NCBI RefSeq assembly: GCF_900188295.1
Contig: NZ_FZNM01000004.1
Span: 183,366-247,365, forward strand
Source: Paracoccus sediminis
Lineage (GTDB): Bacteria; Pseudomonadota; Alphaproteobacteria; Rhodobacterales; Rhodobacteraceae
Reading direction: 5' to 3'
DNA length: 64,000 nucleotides
How positions within the stretch are numbered: the stretch's first letter is position 1; every line of letters starts with the position of its first letter. Below the pieces are notes generated by a model. It was not told the DNA's origin. It saw nothing but the letters and a program-made list of their open reading frames with translations, and made no database searches. Below, one piece after another: positions 9,750-18,543 of this stretch. A program made the position numbers and the translations under genes.

Positions 9750-9832
9750 GTGCTGCCTCTCGCGCTTTCAACCATTTGTGAAAAAATGCTTAGGCCAAAG
9801 GCTTGCAAGCATCAAGCGCAAGGACGGGCGAT

Positions 9833-10447
9833 ATGGCGGATCGGGACGGATTGTTTGCGGGCGACGACCCGTTCGACATCGCAAGGGGATGGCTGGCCGA
9901 GGCTGAAAGGTCCGAGCCGAACGACCCCAACGCCATTGCCCTGGCCACGGTCGATGCGGATGGAATGCCCGACGCGCGGATGGTCCTGCTGAAGGACATC
10001 GAAGGGCAGGGAACCGACGGCAGTTTCGTGTTCTATACGAATTACGACAGCGCCAAGGGCCGCCAGATCACCGCGACCGGCAAGGCGGCCTTCGTGATGC
10101 ACTGGAAATCGCTGCGCCGCCAGATCCGCGTGCGTGGCCATGTCACCCGCGTCGAGGGCGCGCAGGCCGATGCCTATTACGACAGCCGGGCGCTGCAAAG
10201 TCGGTTGGGGGCCTGGGCCTCGCGCCAGTCGCAGCCGCTGGAAAGCCGGGCGGCCTTGGCGGCCGAGGTGGCGAAATTGGGTTTACGTTACGGAACCCGC
10301 CCGCCACGCCCCCCGTTCTGGGGCGGGTTCAGGGTCGCACCCGTCCAGATGGAATTCTGGGCCGACGGCGCTTTCCGGTTGCATGACCGGTTCCGGTGGA
10401 ACAAAGAAGCCAGTGGCGGCTGGTTTGTTGAACGGCTGTCACCCTAG
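9833..10447 (+). CDS. pdxH: Pyridoxamine 5'-phosphate oxidase
   Basis: FMN enzyme that makes pyridoxal 5'-phosphate from PNP or PMP. The 204 residues carry the diagnostic pieces: [34 protein letters not shown], the FMN-contact region [16 protein letters not shown], and a C-terminal [11 protein letters not shown] at 9833 is chosen because it gives the usual family N-terminus and an AAGGA-like site precedes it. Confidence 0.94.
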   Translation: MADRDGLFAGDDPFDIARGWLAEAERSEPNDPNAIALATVDADGMPDARMVLLKDIEGQGTDGSFVFYTNYDSAKGRQITATGKAAFVMHWKSLRRQIRVRGHVTRVEGAQADAYYDSRALQSRLGAWASRQSQPLESRAALAAEVAKLGLRYGTRPPRPPFWGGFRVAPVQMEFWADGAFRLHDRFRWNKEASGGWFVERLSP

Positions 10448-10610
10448 GACTTGACGTAAGGGCCAGAGTGTCTGACCATGTTGGAAGTGCAAAGCTATAT
10501 GCCCGTTTGTGTTTTTCAGGACTGACGCCATCGGACAGGGGCGATATCAAAAAGTTCATTTGGTTGATTTTACGGACCGAAAAGGCGCGCTCTGCGCATG
10601 TGGTGGCAAG

Positions 10611-11210
10611 ATGATGGAAGAGAAAGGACTGAAGCTGGTATCAGGACTGGTCAAGTGGTTTGACCCGGCCAAGGGATATGGTTTCATCCTGAACGAAGAA
10701 GGCGGCGCGGACATCCTGCTGCATGCCAATGTCCTGCGCAATTTCGGGCGCAGTTCGGTTGCGGACCAGTCCCGCGTGACCGTTTGGATGCAGCCGACCC
10801 AGCGCGGCCTGCAAGCGACCGAGGTGGTGTCGATCGAACCGCCGGTGTCCGAGGGGGCGCCGATCGCCGATCTCGACAATGGCGTGATCGAAAATCTTGA
10901 AACGCTGCCCCTGCGCCCGGCCCGCGTGAAATGGTTCGACAAGGGCAAGGGCTTCGGCTTTGCCAACATCTTCGGCCATCCCGACGACGTGTTCCTGCAT
11001 GTCGAGGTTCTGCGCCATTCCGGATTCGCCGATCTTACCATCGGAGAGGCGATCGGCATTCGCGTGGTCGAAGGTCCGCGCGGCCTGATGGCGGCTCAGG
11101 TGACAAGCTGGGACCGCGGCGCCGAACAGGGCACCAGCAGCCTGGGTGTGGACAGCCTGGGCGATCAGGTCCAGGACATCAAGGATTTCATGGCGCATGT
11201 TGCCGAATAA
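10611..11210 (+). CDS. Protein with two cold-shock domains
   Basis: A 199-residue RNA/ssDNA-binding protein. CSD1 (about residues 9-70) has VKWFDPAKGYGFI and DILLH as RNP1/RNP2. CSD2 (about 105-170) has VKWFDKGKGFGFA and DVFLH. Tandem CSD proteins are common in Rhodobacteraceae and probably act as RNA chaperones. ATG at 10611 is chosen over an upstream in-frame start because the first domain begins right after it. The 163-bp upstream gap could carry a 5' leader, but no specific thermosensor is recognised. The 3' end overlaps the DUF192 gene by 14 bp. Confidence 0.88.
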   Translation: MMEEKGLKLVSGLVKWFDPAKGYGFILNEEGGADILLHANVLRNFGRSSVADQSRVTVWMQPTQRGLQATEVVSIEPPVSEGAPIADLDNGVIENLETLPLRPARVKWFDKGKGFGFANIFGHPDDVFLHVEVLRHSGFADLTIGEAIGIRVVEGPRGLMAAQVTSWDRGAEQGTSSLGVDSLGDQVQDIKDFMAHVAE

Positions 11211-11694
11211 GTCGGCCTTGGCGGCCTTGGTTCTTGCGTGCTGGGGATCGGCGGCCTTTGCCGACATTGCCTGCGCGCCGGACCGGGTAATCTTTGAAAC
11301 ACCGGGCGGCCCCGTGCCCATCGCGGTCGAGGTCGCTGATGACGACGCCGAACGGGCGCGCGGGCTGATGTATCGGCGCACCTTGTCCGAAGGGACCGGG
11401 ATGCTGTTCATCTATGACGATCCCCGCACCGTCAGCTTCTGGATGCGCAACACCTATATCCCGCTGGATCTGGTGTTTCTGGATCAGGGCGGGGTGATCC
11501 GGCACATTCGTCGCAACGCCGTGCCGCTGGACGAAACCCCGATTCCGGGCGCGGCCGCAGGCGATCCGGAACCAGAGCGCCAGATGGTCCTGGAAATCGG
11601 CGGGGGCGAGGCCGACCGTCTTGGCCTTGCGGTGGGTCAGCCCATGGCCCATCCCCGGCTGGCCCAGGATTTGGCCGCGCTGCCCTGCCGCTAG
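11197..11694 (+). CDS. Exported DUF192 protein
   Basis: A 165-residue protein with an N-terminal signal sequence (SALAALVLACWGSAAFA) and a DUF192 domain: ARGLMYRRTL, GMLFIYDDPRTVSFWMRNTYIPLDLVFLD. The family is small, widespread and without a settled biochemical function. The start lies inside the preceding cold-shock gene in another frame, so it is probably translationally coupled to it. Confidence 0.85.
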   Translation: MLPNKSALAALVLACWGSAAFADIACAPDRVIFETPGGPVPIAVEVADDDAERARGLMYRRTLSEGTGMLFIYDDPRTVSFWMRNTYIPLDLVFLDQGGVIRHIRRNAVPLDETPIPGAAAGDPEPERQMVLEIGGGEADRLGLAVGQPMAHPRLAQDLAALPCR

Positions 11695-11734
11695 GGCTTT
11701 CCCCCCGCCGTGCAATCGGCTAAAGCGCGGGTGT

Positions 11735-11811
11735 CGGGGCGTAGCGCAGCCTGGTAGCGCGACGGTTTTGGGTACCGTAGGCCGGAAGTTCGAATCTTCT
11801 CGCCCCGACCA
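11735..11811 (+). tRNA. tRNA-Pro (UGG anticodon)
   Basis: A 77-nt cloverleaf with acceptor CGGGGCG pairing CGCCCCG, anticodon loop TTTGGGT (anticodon TGG), T-arm containing TTCGAAT, and an encoded CCA end. Confidence 0.96.
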
Positions 11812-11815
11812 TCGG

Positions 11816-13117
11816 TCATTCCGCTGCCTTGACCGCCATCGGGTTGTTCGGATGCGTGGTCCAGTTGGCGTATCCGCCGCGTCGGATGCCGGTGCGCAGG
11901 TCCATTTCACCCACCGCCAGTTCGCGCATGTCGATGCAGTTCTCGACCGGGCAGACGTCCAGGCACAGGTTGCAGGCGACGCATTCTTCCTCGATCACTT
12001 CGAAGACGCGACCGGGCTTCAGGGCGATGGCCTGGTGGGACGTGTCTTCGCAGGCGGCATAGCAGCGGCCGCATTTGATGCACAGATCCTGGTCGATGCG
12101 GGCCTTGGTGACATAGTTCAGGTTCAACTGGTTCCAGTCGGTGACGTTGGGCACCGCGCGCCCGATCAGGTCCGACATGTCCATGTCATGGCTGTCCAGA
12201 TAGTCGCGCAGGCCGGTGATCATCTCCTGCACCACCTTGAAGCCATAGGTCATGGCCGCCGTGCAGACCTGCACGTTGCCCGCGCCAAGCGCCATGAACT
12301 CGGCCGCGTCGCGCCAGGTCGTGACCCCGCCGATGCCGCTGATGGGCAGGCCGCGGGTGGCCGGATTGCGGGCGATCTCGGCCACCATGTTCAGGGCGAT
12401 GGGCTTGACCGCCGGGCCGCAGTATCCGCCATGGGCGCCCTTGCCGTCGATGGTGGGCTGGGGGGCGAACAGGTCCAGATCGACGCTGGTGATGGAATTG
12501 ATCGTGTTGATCAGGCTGACGGCATCGGCGCCGCCGCGCATTGCGGCCTCGGCCGGCTTGCGGACATCGGTGATGTTGGGCGTCAGCTTCACGATGCAGG
12601 GCATGCGCGAGTACTGCTTGACCCACCGCGTCACCATCTCGATGTATTCGGGCACCTGGCCCACGGCGCTGCCCATGCCGCGTTCGGACATGCCGTGCGG
12701 GCAGCCGAAGTTCAGTTCCACCCCGTCGGCGCCGGTATCCTCGATCCGGGCCAGGATGTCGCGCCAGGAATCCTCGTCGCAGGGGACCATCAGGCTGATG
12801 ACCAGGGCGCGGTCGGGATAGTCGCGCTTGACCGACTTGATTTCCCGCAGGTTCACTTCCAGCGGGCGGTCGGTTATCAGTTCGATGTTGTTGATGCCCA
12901 GGACGCGTCGGTCGGGGCCGTGGATCACGCCGTAACGGGGACCGTTGACGTTCACGACGGGCGGGCCTTCGGATCCCAGCGTCTTCCACACGACGCCGCC
13001 CCAGCCGGCCTGAAAGGCGCGGCGGACGTTGTATTCCTTGTCGGTGGGCGGGGCGGACGCCAGCCAGAAGGGATTGGGGGACGTGATCCCAATGAAATTG
13101 CTGCGCAGGTCGGCCAT
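11816..13117 (-). CDS. preA: NAD-dependent dihydropyrimidine dehydrogenase, catalytic subunit
   Basis: Reduces uracil or thymine to the 5,6-dihydro form together with PreT, opening the reductive pyrimidine pathway. The 433 residues have a dihydroorotate-dehydrogenase-like FMN barrel (FWLASAPPTDKEYN, GVELNFGCPHGM, ISGIGGVTTW). At the C-terminus are two 4Fe-4S motifs, CIKCGRCYAAC and CVACNLCLDVC. It follows preT by 10 bp in one unit. The dihydropyrimidinase and carbamoyl amidohydrolase for the next steps are 9-12 kb to the right. Confidence 0.94.
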   Translation of the reverse strand: MADLRSNFIGITSPNPFWLASAPPTDKEYNVRRAFQAGWGGVVWKTLGSEGPPVVNVNGPRYGVIHGPDRRVLGINNIELITDRPLEVNLREIKSVKRDYPDRALVISLMVPCDEDSWRDILARIEDTGADGVELNFGCPHGMSERGMGSAVGQVPEYIEMVTRWVKQYSRMPCIVKLTPNITDVRKPAEAAMRGGADAVSLINTINSITSVDLDLFAPQPTIDGKGAHGGYCGPAVKPIALNMVAEIARNPATRGLPISGIGGVTTWRDAAEFMALGAGNVQVCTAAMTYGFKVVQEMITGLRDYLDSHDMDMSDLIGRAVPNVTDWNQLNLNYVTKARIDQDLCIKCGRCYAACEDTSHQAIALKPGRVFEVIEEECVACNLCLDVCPVENCIDMRELAVGEMDLRTGIRRGGYANWTTHPNNPMAVKAAE

Positions 13118-13127
13118 GATGTTCTCC

Positions 13128-14486
13128 TCAGCCGGGGATCTCGACCGGGCGGCCGGTCAGATGGGCGTCGATGTCTTCGGCGGCGTCGCGGCCCTGGGCC
13201 ACGGCGGTGACGGTCAGGTCGTCGCCCCCTGCGGCGCAGTCGCCGCCCGCCCAGACGCCGGGGATGCTGGTGCGGCCCGGACCGGCCACGCCGATCTTGC
13301 CGCCGTCAAGCGCCAGGGCGTCGGGCGCGCCGTCCAGCCGCTGCCCGATGGCGCGGAACACCTGATCGGCCTTCAGGCGGAAACGGTCGCCGGTCAGCCG
13401 CAGGCCGCCATCGGGATCGACGGCGGTATAGGCGAACTCGACCTCGACCACCGAACCGTTGCCGTGGACCTTGACGGGCGCGGCGTTGCAGATGATGCGC
13501 ACGCCGCTGCGGGACGCATGGTCCTGTTCGTGACGGCTGGCGCCCATCTGGGACCGGTCGCGGCGATAGACGATGGCGACGTTTTCCGCACCCAGCAAGC
13601 GGGCCTGCACGGCGGCGTCCACCGCCGTCATGCCGCCGCCGATCACCACCACGTCGCGGCCCACGGGCAGGGCGGTCAGGTCGGATGCCTGCCGCAGGTC
13701 GCGGATAAAGGACACGGCGTCCAGGACATTGCCCCGCTCCTCTCCCTCGGCGCGCAGGGCGTTCACGCCGCCGAGGCCCATGGCTAGGAACACCGCGTCG
13801 TATTCCGCCCGCAGCGCGTCCAGCGTGATGTCGCGGCCCAGCCGCTGGTCGTGGCGCAACGCGATGCCGCCGATGGCCAGCAGCCAGTCCACCTCGGCTT
13901 GGGCGAACCCGTCCACGGCCTTGTAGCTGGCGATGCCGTATTCGTTCAGCCCACCCGGTTTCGGGCGCGATTCGTAAACCACCACATCGTGGCCCTTGGC
14001 GGCCAGCCGATGCGCGCAGGACAGGCCCGCAGGCCCGGCGCCCACCACGGCCACACGCTTGCCGGTCGGTTCCGCGCGGCGGAAGGGATGGCCCGGCTGC
14101 GCCATCAGCCCGTCGCTGGCATAGCGTTGCAGCGCGCCGATCTCGACCGGGTCGCCTTCCGCCTCCATGCGGACGCAGGCGCCTTCGCACAGGGTTTCGG
14201 TCGGACAGACGCGGGCGCACATGCCGCCGAAGATGTTGGCGTGAAAGATCGTCATGGCCGCCGCATCCGGCGTGCCGGTGGCGATCTGGCGGATGAACAG
14301 CGGAATGTCGATGCTGGTCGGGCAGGCCGTCACGCAGGGCGCGTCGTGGCAGAAATAGCAGCGGTCTGCGGCGACGCGGGCTTCGTGATCGTCCAGGGGC
14401 GGGGCGACATCGACGAAATTCGCCGCCAGTTCATGGGGGTCAAGGCGGCCGGGGACGACGCCCGGCGCCAGTCTTGCTTGGGACAT
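13128..14486 (-). CDS. preT: NAD-dependent dihydropyrimidine dehydrogenase, electron-transfer subunit
   Basis: Flavoprotein that passes electrons from NADH to PreA. The 452 residues begin with two cysteine clusters for Fe-S centres (CYFCHDAPCVTAC; CARVCPTETLCEGAC), then an FAD dinucleotide fold (VAVVGAGPAGLSCAHRL) and an NAD(P)H fold (VVVIGGGMTAVDAA). ATG at 14486 is chosen over GTG at 14504 because an AGGAG site lies about 8 nt upstream of it. A degenerate RutR-like palindrome lies 55 bp upstream. Confidence 0.93.
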   Translation of the reverse strand: MSQARLAPGVVPGRLDPHELAANFVDVAPPLDDHEARVAADRCYFCHDAPCVTACPTSIDIPLFIRQIATGTPDAAAMTIFHANIFGGMCARVCPTETLCEGACVRMEAEGDPVEIGALQRYASDGLMAQPGHPFRRAEPTGKRVAVVGAGPAGLSCAHRLAAKGHDVVVYESRPKPGGLNEYGIASYKAVDGFAQAEVDWLLAIGGIALRHDQRLGRDITLDALRAEYDAVFLAMGLGGVNALRAEGEERGNVLDAVSFIRDLRQASDLTALPVGRDVVVIGGGMTAVDAAVQARLLGAENVAIVYRRDRSQMGASRHEQDHASRSGVRIICNAAPVKVHGNGSVVEVEFAYTAVDPDGGLRLTGDRFRLKADQVFRAIGQRLDGAPDALALDGGKIGVAGPGRTSIPGVWAGGDCAAGGDDLTVTAVAQGRDAAEDIDAHLTGRPVEIPG

Positions 14487-14540
14487 TTGCGTCTCCTGGC
14501 TCACCTGTTGGCAGGGATCAGGCTGCCACAGGCCTAATTT

Positions 14541-14556
14541 TTTATCAAATGGTAAA
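14541..14556. promoter_or_regulatory. Degenerate RutR-like operator upstream of preTA
   Basis: TTTATCA-AA-TGGTAAA, a near-perfect palindrome with the same 7-2-7 geometry as the RutR box (TTGACCA-N2-TGGTCAA). The right half matches at six of seven positions and the left at five of seven. It lies in the only gap (99 bp) upstream of preT. Function is inferred. Confidence 0.5.
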
Positions 14557-14585
14557 ACTTTGCCGCGCCAAGCGGTGCCAGGAAA

Positions 14586-15881
14586 TCAGGCAGGCAGATC
14601 CAGGATCGCGGCCAGGCCGCCCAGATCCGCGCGTTCCAGCCTCAGGCCGCCCCCGTGCAGCGCCGCCAGATCGGCCACGATGGCCAGCCCCAGCCCCGAC
14701 CCGGATGCGCCGTGTTCGTCCAGGCGCCCGCCCCGGATCAGCGCAAGCGGCGCATCGGTGTCGGCCATTCCAGGGCCATCATCCCGGATGCGGATGGTCA
14801 GGCGGTCGGCCTGCCCGACGCTGATCGCCACCCGTGAACGGCCCCATTTGACGGCGTTGTCGCACAAATTACCCACCATCTCCTCCAGATCCTGACGTTC
14901 GCCCCCAAAGGCGGCGTTGGGGGGGCAGTCGATGGTCGCGGCGATGCCCTTGTCCTGCATCGGCCAGCGCAGCACCAACAGGATGTCGTCGATCACCGGA
15001 CGCACCGGTGTCCGCTGGCCCAGGACGCGGGGGCCGGCCGACCGGGCGCGGCGCAGGTGCCAGCCGATCAGCCGGTCCATCCGGGTGACAAGGGCCTGAC
15101 CGGGATGACCGGGGGGCAGTTCGTTCGCCAGGGCGGCCAGCGGGGTTTTCAGCGAATGGGCCAGGTTGCCCAGATGCTGCCGCGAGCGGGCCAGCAGGCT
15201 GGCATTCTGGTCAAGCGCCGCGTTGATCTCGGCCGCAAGGGGCTGAAGCTCTTGGACACGGGGCGGGACCAGTCGGTCCCGTTCGCCCGCCCGGACCCGC
15301 GCCAGATCGCGGCGAACCTGATTCAGGCTCTCCAGTCCCGCCGTCACCTGAACGACGCTGGCCAAGGCCATGACGACGCCCAGCACCGCCAAGGCGACGG
15401 CAAGGGGCCGGCTGATCTGGCGCAGGCTGTCGTCGATCTGGTCGCGCGGTGCGGTGACGGTCACGCCGATCGTGGCATCGCTGTCGGGCAGGCTGACCTG
15501 ACGGCGCAGCACGCGCAGCGCGGCGTTGTCTGCCCCGATGCCCCGGCCGCCCACAACGTCGTCCTGCGGCCCCTGCAAGCGCCCGTCCAGAAGGGATCCC
15601 GATCGCGCGGCCACGGCGCCATCGGCCTGGATCTGCCAGTACCAGCCGGACAGCGGCAGGTCGAAACGCGGATCGGCGGGGGGATCCTCCAGTTCGATCC
15701 GGCCGTCCTCGACCGCAACCGAGGCGATCAGGGCATCGGCCAAGGCCGCGGCTTCGGCATCGAAGCGGCCGGTCACGAAATCTTCCAGCAGGGCCGAGAT
15801 GAACAGGAACGCCGCCAGCAGAGCCGCGCCCAGCCAGACCGCCGCCAGCAGCAGCAACCGCCCCCGGATCGACCGGATCAT
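14586..15881 (-). CDS. Sensor histidine kinase (PhoQ/QseC-like)
   Basis: A 431-residue membrane kinase. First membrane helix about residues 8-31, a periplasmic sensor of about 125 residues, second helix about 160-180, then a linker/HAMP-like segment. The phosphoacceptor His242 lies in NLAHSLKTPL, with an N-box (NLCDNAVKWG), RDDGPGM and SGLGLAI for ATP binding. The signal is unknown. It overlaps the response regulator by 4 bp and forms a unit with it and a small PepSY-like gene upstream. Confidence 0.88.
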   Translation of the reverse strand: MIRSIRGRLLLLAAVWLGAALLAAFLFISALLEDFVTGRFDAEAAALADALIASVAVEDGRIELEDPPADPRFDLPLSGWYWQIQADGAVAARSGSLLDGRLQGPQDDVVGGRGIGADNAALRVLRRQVSLPDSDATIGVTVTAPRDQIDDSLRQISRPLAVALAVLGVVMALASVVQVTAGLESLNQVRRDLARVRAGERDRLVPPRVQELQPLAAEINAALDQNASLLARSRQHLGNLAHSLKTPLAALANELPPGHPGQALVTRMDRLIGWHLRRARSAGPRVLGQRTPVRPVIDDILLVLRWPMQDKGIAATIDCPPNAAFGGERQDLEEMVGNLCDNAVKWGRSRVAISVGQADRLTIRIRDDGPGMADTDAPLALIRGGRLDEHGASGSGLGLAIVADLAALHGGGLRLERADLGGLAAILDLPA

Positions 15882-16540
15882 GCGGGCGTCCGCAGCAGAT
15901 AACCTTCGCCACGCCGGGTTTCGATCACCCCGTCGCCCACCTTGCGTCGCAGGCGGCCGATCACGACCTCGATGGATTTGAAGTCGCGGTCGGTTTCGGC
16001 CTCGTAGAGGTGTTCGGACAGTTCGATGCGACCGACGATCCGGTTCTGGTGCAGAATCAGATAGGCCAGGATGCGCTGTTCGAACCCGGTCAGCTTCAAC
16101 GCCACGCCGTCGCGGGTGATGACGCCCAACTGGCTGTCCAGCGTCAGCGACCCCGCCTGGATCACCGACCGGGCATGACCGGCGGCGCGGCGGATCAGCG
16201 TCTGGCAGCGTAGGACCACCTCCTCCAGCCTGAACGGCTTGACGGCGTAATCGTCGGCCCCGGCGCGGAAACCGGCCACCTTGTCGGTCCAGTCGCCGCG
16301 CGCGGTCAGGATCAGCACGGGCAGGGTCAGCCCGCCGTCGCGCCAGCGGGTCAGAACCTCGATCCCCGCCAGGCCGGGCAGGCCCAGATCCAGGATGGCC
16401 ACGTCATAGGATTCGGTCGCCCCCAGATATTCGCCCCGCACGCCATCCGCCGCGCAATCGGTGACAAAACCCGCATCCTGCATGGCGCCGGCAAGCTGGG
16501 CCGACAGGGCCGGGTCATCCTCGACGATCAGCGCCCGCAT
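15878..16540 (-). CDS. OmpR-family response regulator
   Basis: A 220-residue DNA-binding regulator. The receiver domain has acidic DD after LIVE, phosphoacceptor Asp51 in AILDLGLPG, and the conserved Lys in AVKPF. The C-terminal winged helix ends in the typical VIGRLRRKVGDGVIETRRGEGY. ATG at 16540 is the family start. It is co-transcribed with the kinase. A likely target is the inverted repeat in the divergent promoter at 16927-16954. Confidence 0.9.
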   Translation of the reverse strand: MRALIVEDDPALSAQLAGAMQDAGFVTDCAADGVRGEYLGATESYDVAILDLGLPGLAGIEVLTRWRDGGLTLPVLILTARGDWTDKVAGFRAGADDYAVKPFRLEEVVLRCQTLIRRAAGHARSVIQAGSLTLDSQLGVITRDGVALKLTGFEQRILAYLILHQNRIVGRIELSEHLYEAETDRDFKSIEVVIGRLRRKVGDGVIETRRGEGYLLRTPA

Positions 16541-16562
16541 GGTCTGGTTCCTGGTTCCGGGG

Positions 16563-16892
16563 TCATCGACGGCGCGCCGCAAGCTGCCCCCGGCCCGACA
16601 CCGACAGGAATCGTCCGTTGCGCGCATCGATGCGGATGTCCAGCAGGTTCTGCTGCGGCGTCAGCAGGCGGAACCGATAGACAAGTTCCGTGCCGAAATG
16701 GCGTTCGTGCGGCAGGGGCGGGCGGGTGTCGGCGGCCAGCAGCCGCCCGTCATAGCGTTCCGAGACCGATGCCGCGACCTCGTGCAGGGGCAGGGGGCTG
16801 AACTGCTGGATCGGATCGCGCGGCGTCCCGTCCTGCGCCTGGGCCGGGGCGCAAGCCAGAAGAAACAGAACAAGGGCGCGGACAGGCAGCAT
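16563..16892 (-). CDS. Small exported PepSY-like protein
   Basis: A 109-residue protein with a signal peptide (MLPVRALVLFLLACAPAQA). Its C-terminal half looks like one PepSY unit (YRFRLLTPQQNLLDIRIDA, then NGRFLSVSG). PepSY-like proteins are often encoded beside PhoQ/QseC-type kinases and may sense or inhibit proteases in the periplasm. It is the first gene of the leftward kinase-regulator unit, 22 bp before the regulator. Confidence 0.7.
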   Translation of the reverse strand: MLPVRALVLFLLACAPAQAQDGTPRDPIQQFSPLPLHEVAASVSERYDGRLLAADTRPPLPHERHFGTELVYRFRLLTPQQNLLDIRIDARNGRFLSVSGRGQLAARRR

Positions 16893-16926
16893 GGGGGCAG
16901 AATAGCTGTTTCCGCCCAAATGAAAA

Positions 16927-16954
16927 CCAAACGGATCATTGGCGATCCGTTCGG
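16927..16954. promoter_or_regulatory. Inverted repeat in divergent PepSY promoter region
   Basis: An 11-bp inverted repeat with one mismatch (CCAAACGGATC / GATCCGTTCGG) and a 6-nt spacer. It lies in the 132-bp space between the leftward PepSY-regulator-kinase unit and the rightward PepSY gene, suited to an operator for both. The binding protein is inferred, not shown. Confidence 0.5.
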
Positions 16955-17024
16955 CGGGGCCGGGATAGAACGTGATTCGTCAGGGTGCGGTATCACCCGA
17001 AGAAACAGGAAAAGGACGACCGTT

Positions 17025-18035
17025 ATGGCCATTCGCAGATTCACCACCTCGGCCGCGATGCTGGCGCTGATCGCCGGGATCGGCACGACCGCCATGGCGC
17101 AGACCGCGCCCGCCTTGCCGGCGCCGCTGGCCGGCCTGAACCTGAACGGTCTGGACATCGAAACCAAGCGCGACGGAATGCGCAAGATCGAGGGCCGCAC
17201 GGCAGATGGCGTGGAAATCGAGGCCATGATCGACATGGCCGACAACATTGTCGCGGTGGAGGCCGATGACGGCGCGCTGCCGCAACCGCTGATCGACGCC
17301 GTCGTGCCCGCCGACCTGCGCGGTCAGCCTGCGATGGCCCTGTTCGGGTCGATCACCGAGATCAAGCAGCGTCCCGAACACCTTGGGATCAAGGGTCTTC
17401 AGCCGACCGGCGCCGAACTGGAGATCAAGTTCGACCGCCAGAATGCCCTGATCGGCGTCGAGGTCGAGGACGGGGCGGTTCCGGCCGATCTGGTCGGGAC
17501 GCTGCTGCCCCAAGCGGTGCGCGACAACGACATCGTCGGCCAGTTTGACCGCATCGACGAGATCGAGAACCGCGGCGGGCGCATCGAGGTTCAGGGCATC
17601 GCCGCAAACGGCGAAACGATGCGTGCCGAATTCGACGGGGACGGGCGCGTGCTGCGCTTTGGCCGCGATGACGGCCCCGGCCCGCGCCACGAACGCGACG
17701 ACGAACGGCGGGGGGACCGGGGACCGGGCGGTCACGGCATGCGCGGCTCCGGTCAGGGTCCAGATCATGGTCCCGGCCGTGGCGACGGTCCGCGCGGCGA
17801 GGACCGTCGCGCCGGTGGACCGGGCGGCGACGGTCCGGGTCGTTCCGCGCCGATTCCCGCCGGTTTCGACACGGTCGCGGTCAACCAGCGACTGAGCCAG
17901 GCGGGCTATGGCAATTTCGGCTTTCTGCGCGCCGACGGTCCGCGCCTGATCCTGGACGCGACCAATCCGCAAGGCGAGACGGTGACGCTGGAACTGGATC
18001 CTCAAGGAGAGGTCGTGCGCGAGTCGGCGCGCTGA
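17025..18035 (+). CDS. Exported PepSY-like protein with Gly/Arg/Asp-rich linker
   Basis: A 336-residue exported protein with a signal peptide (about residues 1-27, ending TTAMAQ). Repeated PepSY-like units follow at about residues 35-210 (each a DGVEIEAM-style strand with a D/E-rich turn). A highly charged low-complexity linker spans roughly 215-280 (GPGGHGMRGSGQGPDHGPGR and similar), and a final PepSY-like unit covers about 285-336. Divergent from the two-component system, with a shared 132-bp promoter region containing an inverted repeat. The function is unknown; a periplasmic regulator or target of the adjacent kinase is plausible. Confidence 0.7.
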   Translation: MAIRRFTTSAAMLALIAGIGTTAMAQTAPALPAPLAGLNLNGLDIETKRDGMRKIEGRTADGVEIEAMIDMADNIVAVEADDGALPQPLIDAVVPADLRGQPAMALFGSITEIKQRPEHLGIKGLQPTGAELEIKFDRQNALIGVEVEDGAVPADLVGTLLPQAVRDNDIVGQFDRIDEIENRGGRIEVQGIAANGETMRAEFDGDGRVLRFGRDDGPGPRHERDDERRGDRGPGGHGMRGSGQGPDHGPGRGDGPRGEDRRAGGPGGDGPGRSAPIPAGFDTVAVNQRLSQAGYGNFGFLRADGPRLILDATNPQGETVTLELDPQGEVVRESAR

Positions 18036-18058
18036 CATCCGGCCTGACCATTCGGCAT

Positions 18059-18076
18059 GGGGCGGGAAACCGCCCC
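18059..18076 (+). terminator. Hairpin terminator after the PepSY gene
   Basis: GGGGCGG stem, GAAA tetraloop, CCGCCCC stem, followed by only two T residues. It lies 23 bp after the stop codon. Confidence 0.55.
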
Positions 18077-18082
18077 TTGCCG

Positions 18083-18469
18083 TCATGCGACGTGGCGGTT
18101 CTGGCGGTGGTCGCTGGCGAACGCCAGGGCCGCGGCGAGCCGGACCGCGGCAAAGATCAACTGCGCCCATCCCGCGCGAACCCCCGTCGCATCCCAGCCC
18201 GCGCCGGCCAGACGGCCCGTCAGCGCCGCGACCACGGCAGGATGACCGAACCTTCCTTGCGGGAACGGCGGCGGGATCATCGTCAACGCCGACAGGATCG
18301 CCAGCCCCGCCGTCTGGACGGAGGCAGGCCTCAGACGCGTCGGCAGCAGCACGCCGACCGCGCCGTTGACGCTGCCCAAGGCGATGCCTTGCGTGTCGAC
18401 AACAGGGCCGTGCCGGGGCGATGCCGCGATCGCGGGCGGTGCCATGCCGTGCTGACCGGCGGCACGCAA
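18083..18469 (-). CDS. Doubtful small membrane-protein gene
   Basis: An open frame of up to 128 codons with codon usage like the neighbouring genes and three hydrophobic stretches (for example ALGSVNGAVGVLL, AGLAILSALTMI, AQLIFAAVRLAAALAF). The start would be TTG at 18469 or ATG at 18445, neither with a clear Shine-Dalgarno. It vaguely resembles DoxX-like membrane proteins without their first helix, so it may be a remnant. It occupies most of the 508-bp space between two terminators. Confidence 0.3.
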   Translation of the reverse strand: MRAAGQHGMAPPAIAASPRHGPVVDTQGIALGSVNGAVGVLLPTRLRPASVQTAGLAILSALTMIPPPFPQGRFGHPAVVAALTGRLAGAGWDATGVRAGWAQLIFAAVRLAAALAFASDHRQNRHVA

Positions 18470-18470
18470 G

Positions 18471-18495
18471 CGAAAAGGGGGGCTGTCTGCCCCCC
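18471..18495 (-). terminator. Rho-independent terminator of the pyrimidine/hydantoin ABC operon
   Basis: Read leftward: GGGGGGC stem, five-base loop AGACA, GCCCCCC stem, then TTTT. It sits 49 bp past the stop of the substrate-binding-protein gene, which ends the seven-gene operon. Confidence 0.8.
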
Positions 18496-18543
18496 ATCCC
18501 GTTCCGGGATTCCCCCCGAGGATATTTCGATGAAGAAGACGCG

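Noticed and set aside
10448..10610. TTGACG at 10452 as a promoter for the cold-shock gene
   Set aside because: No matching -10 element at suitable spacing.
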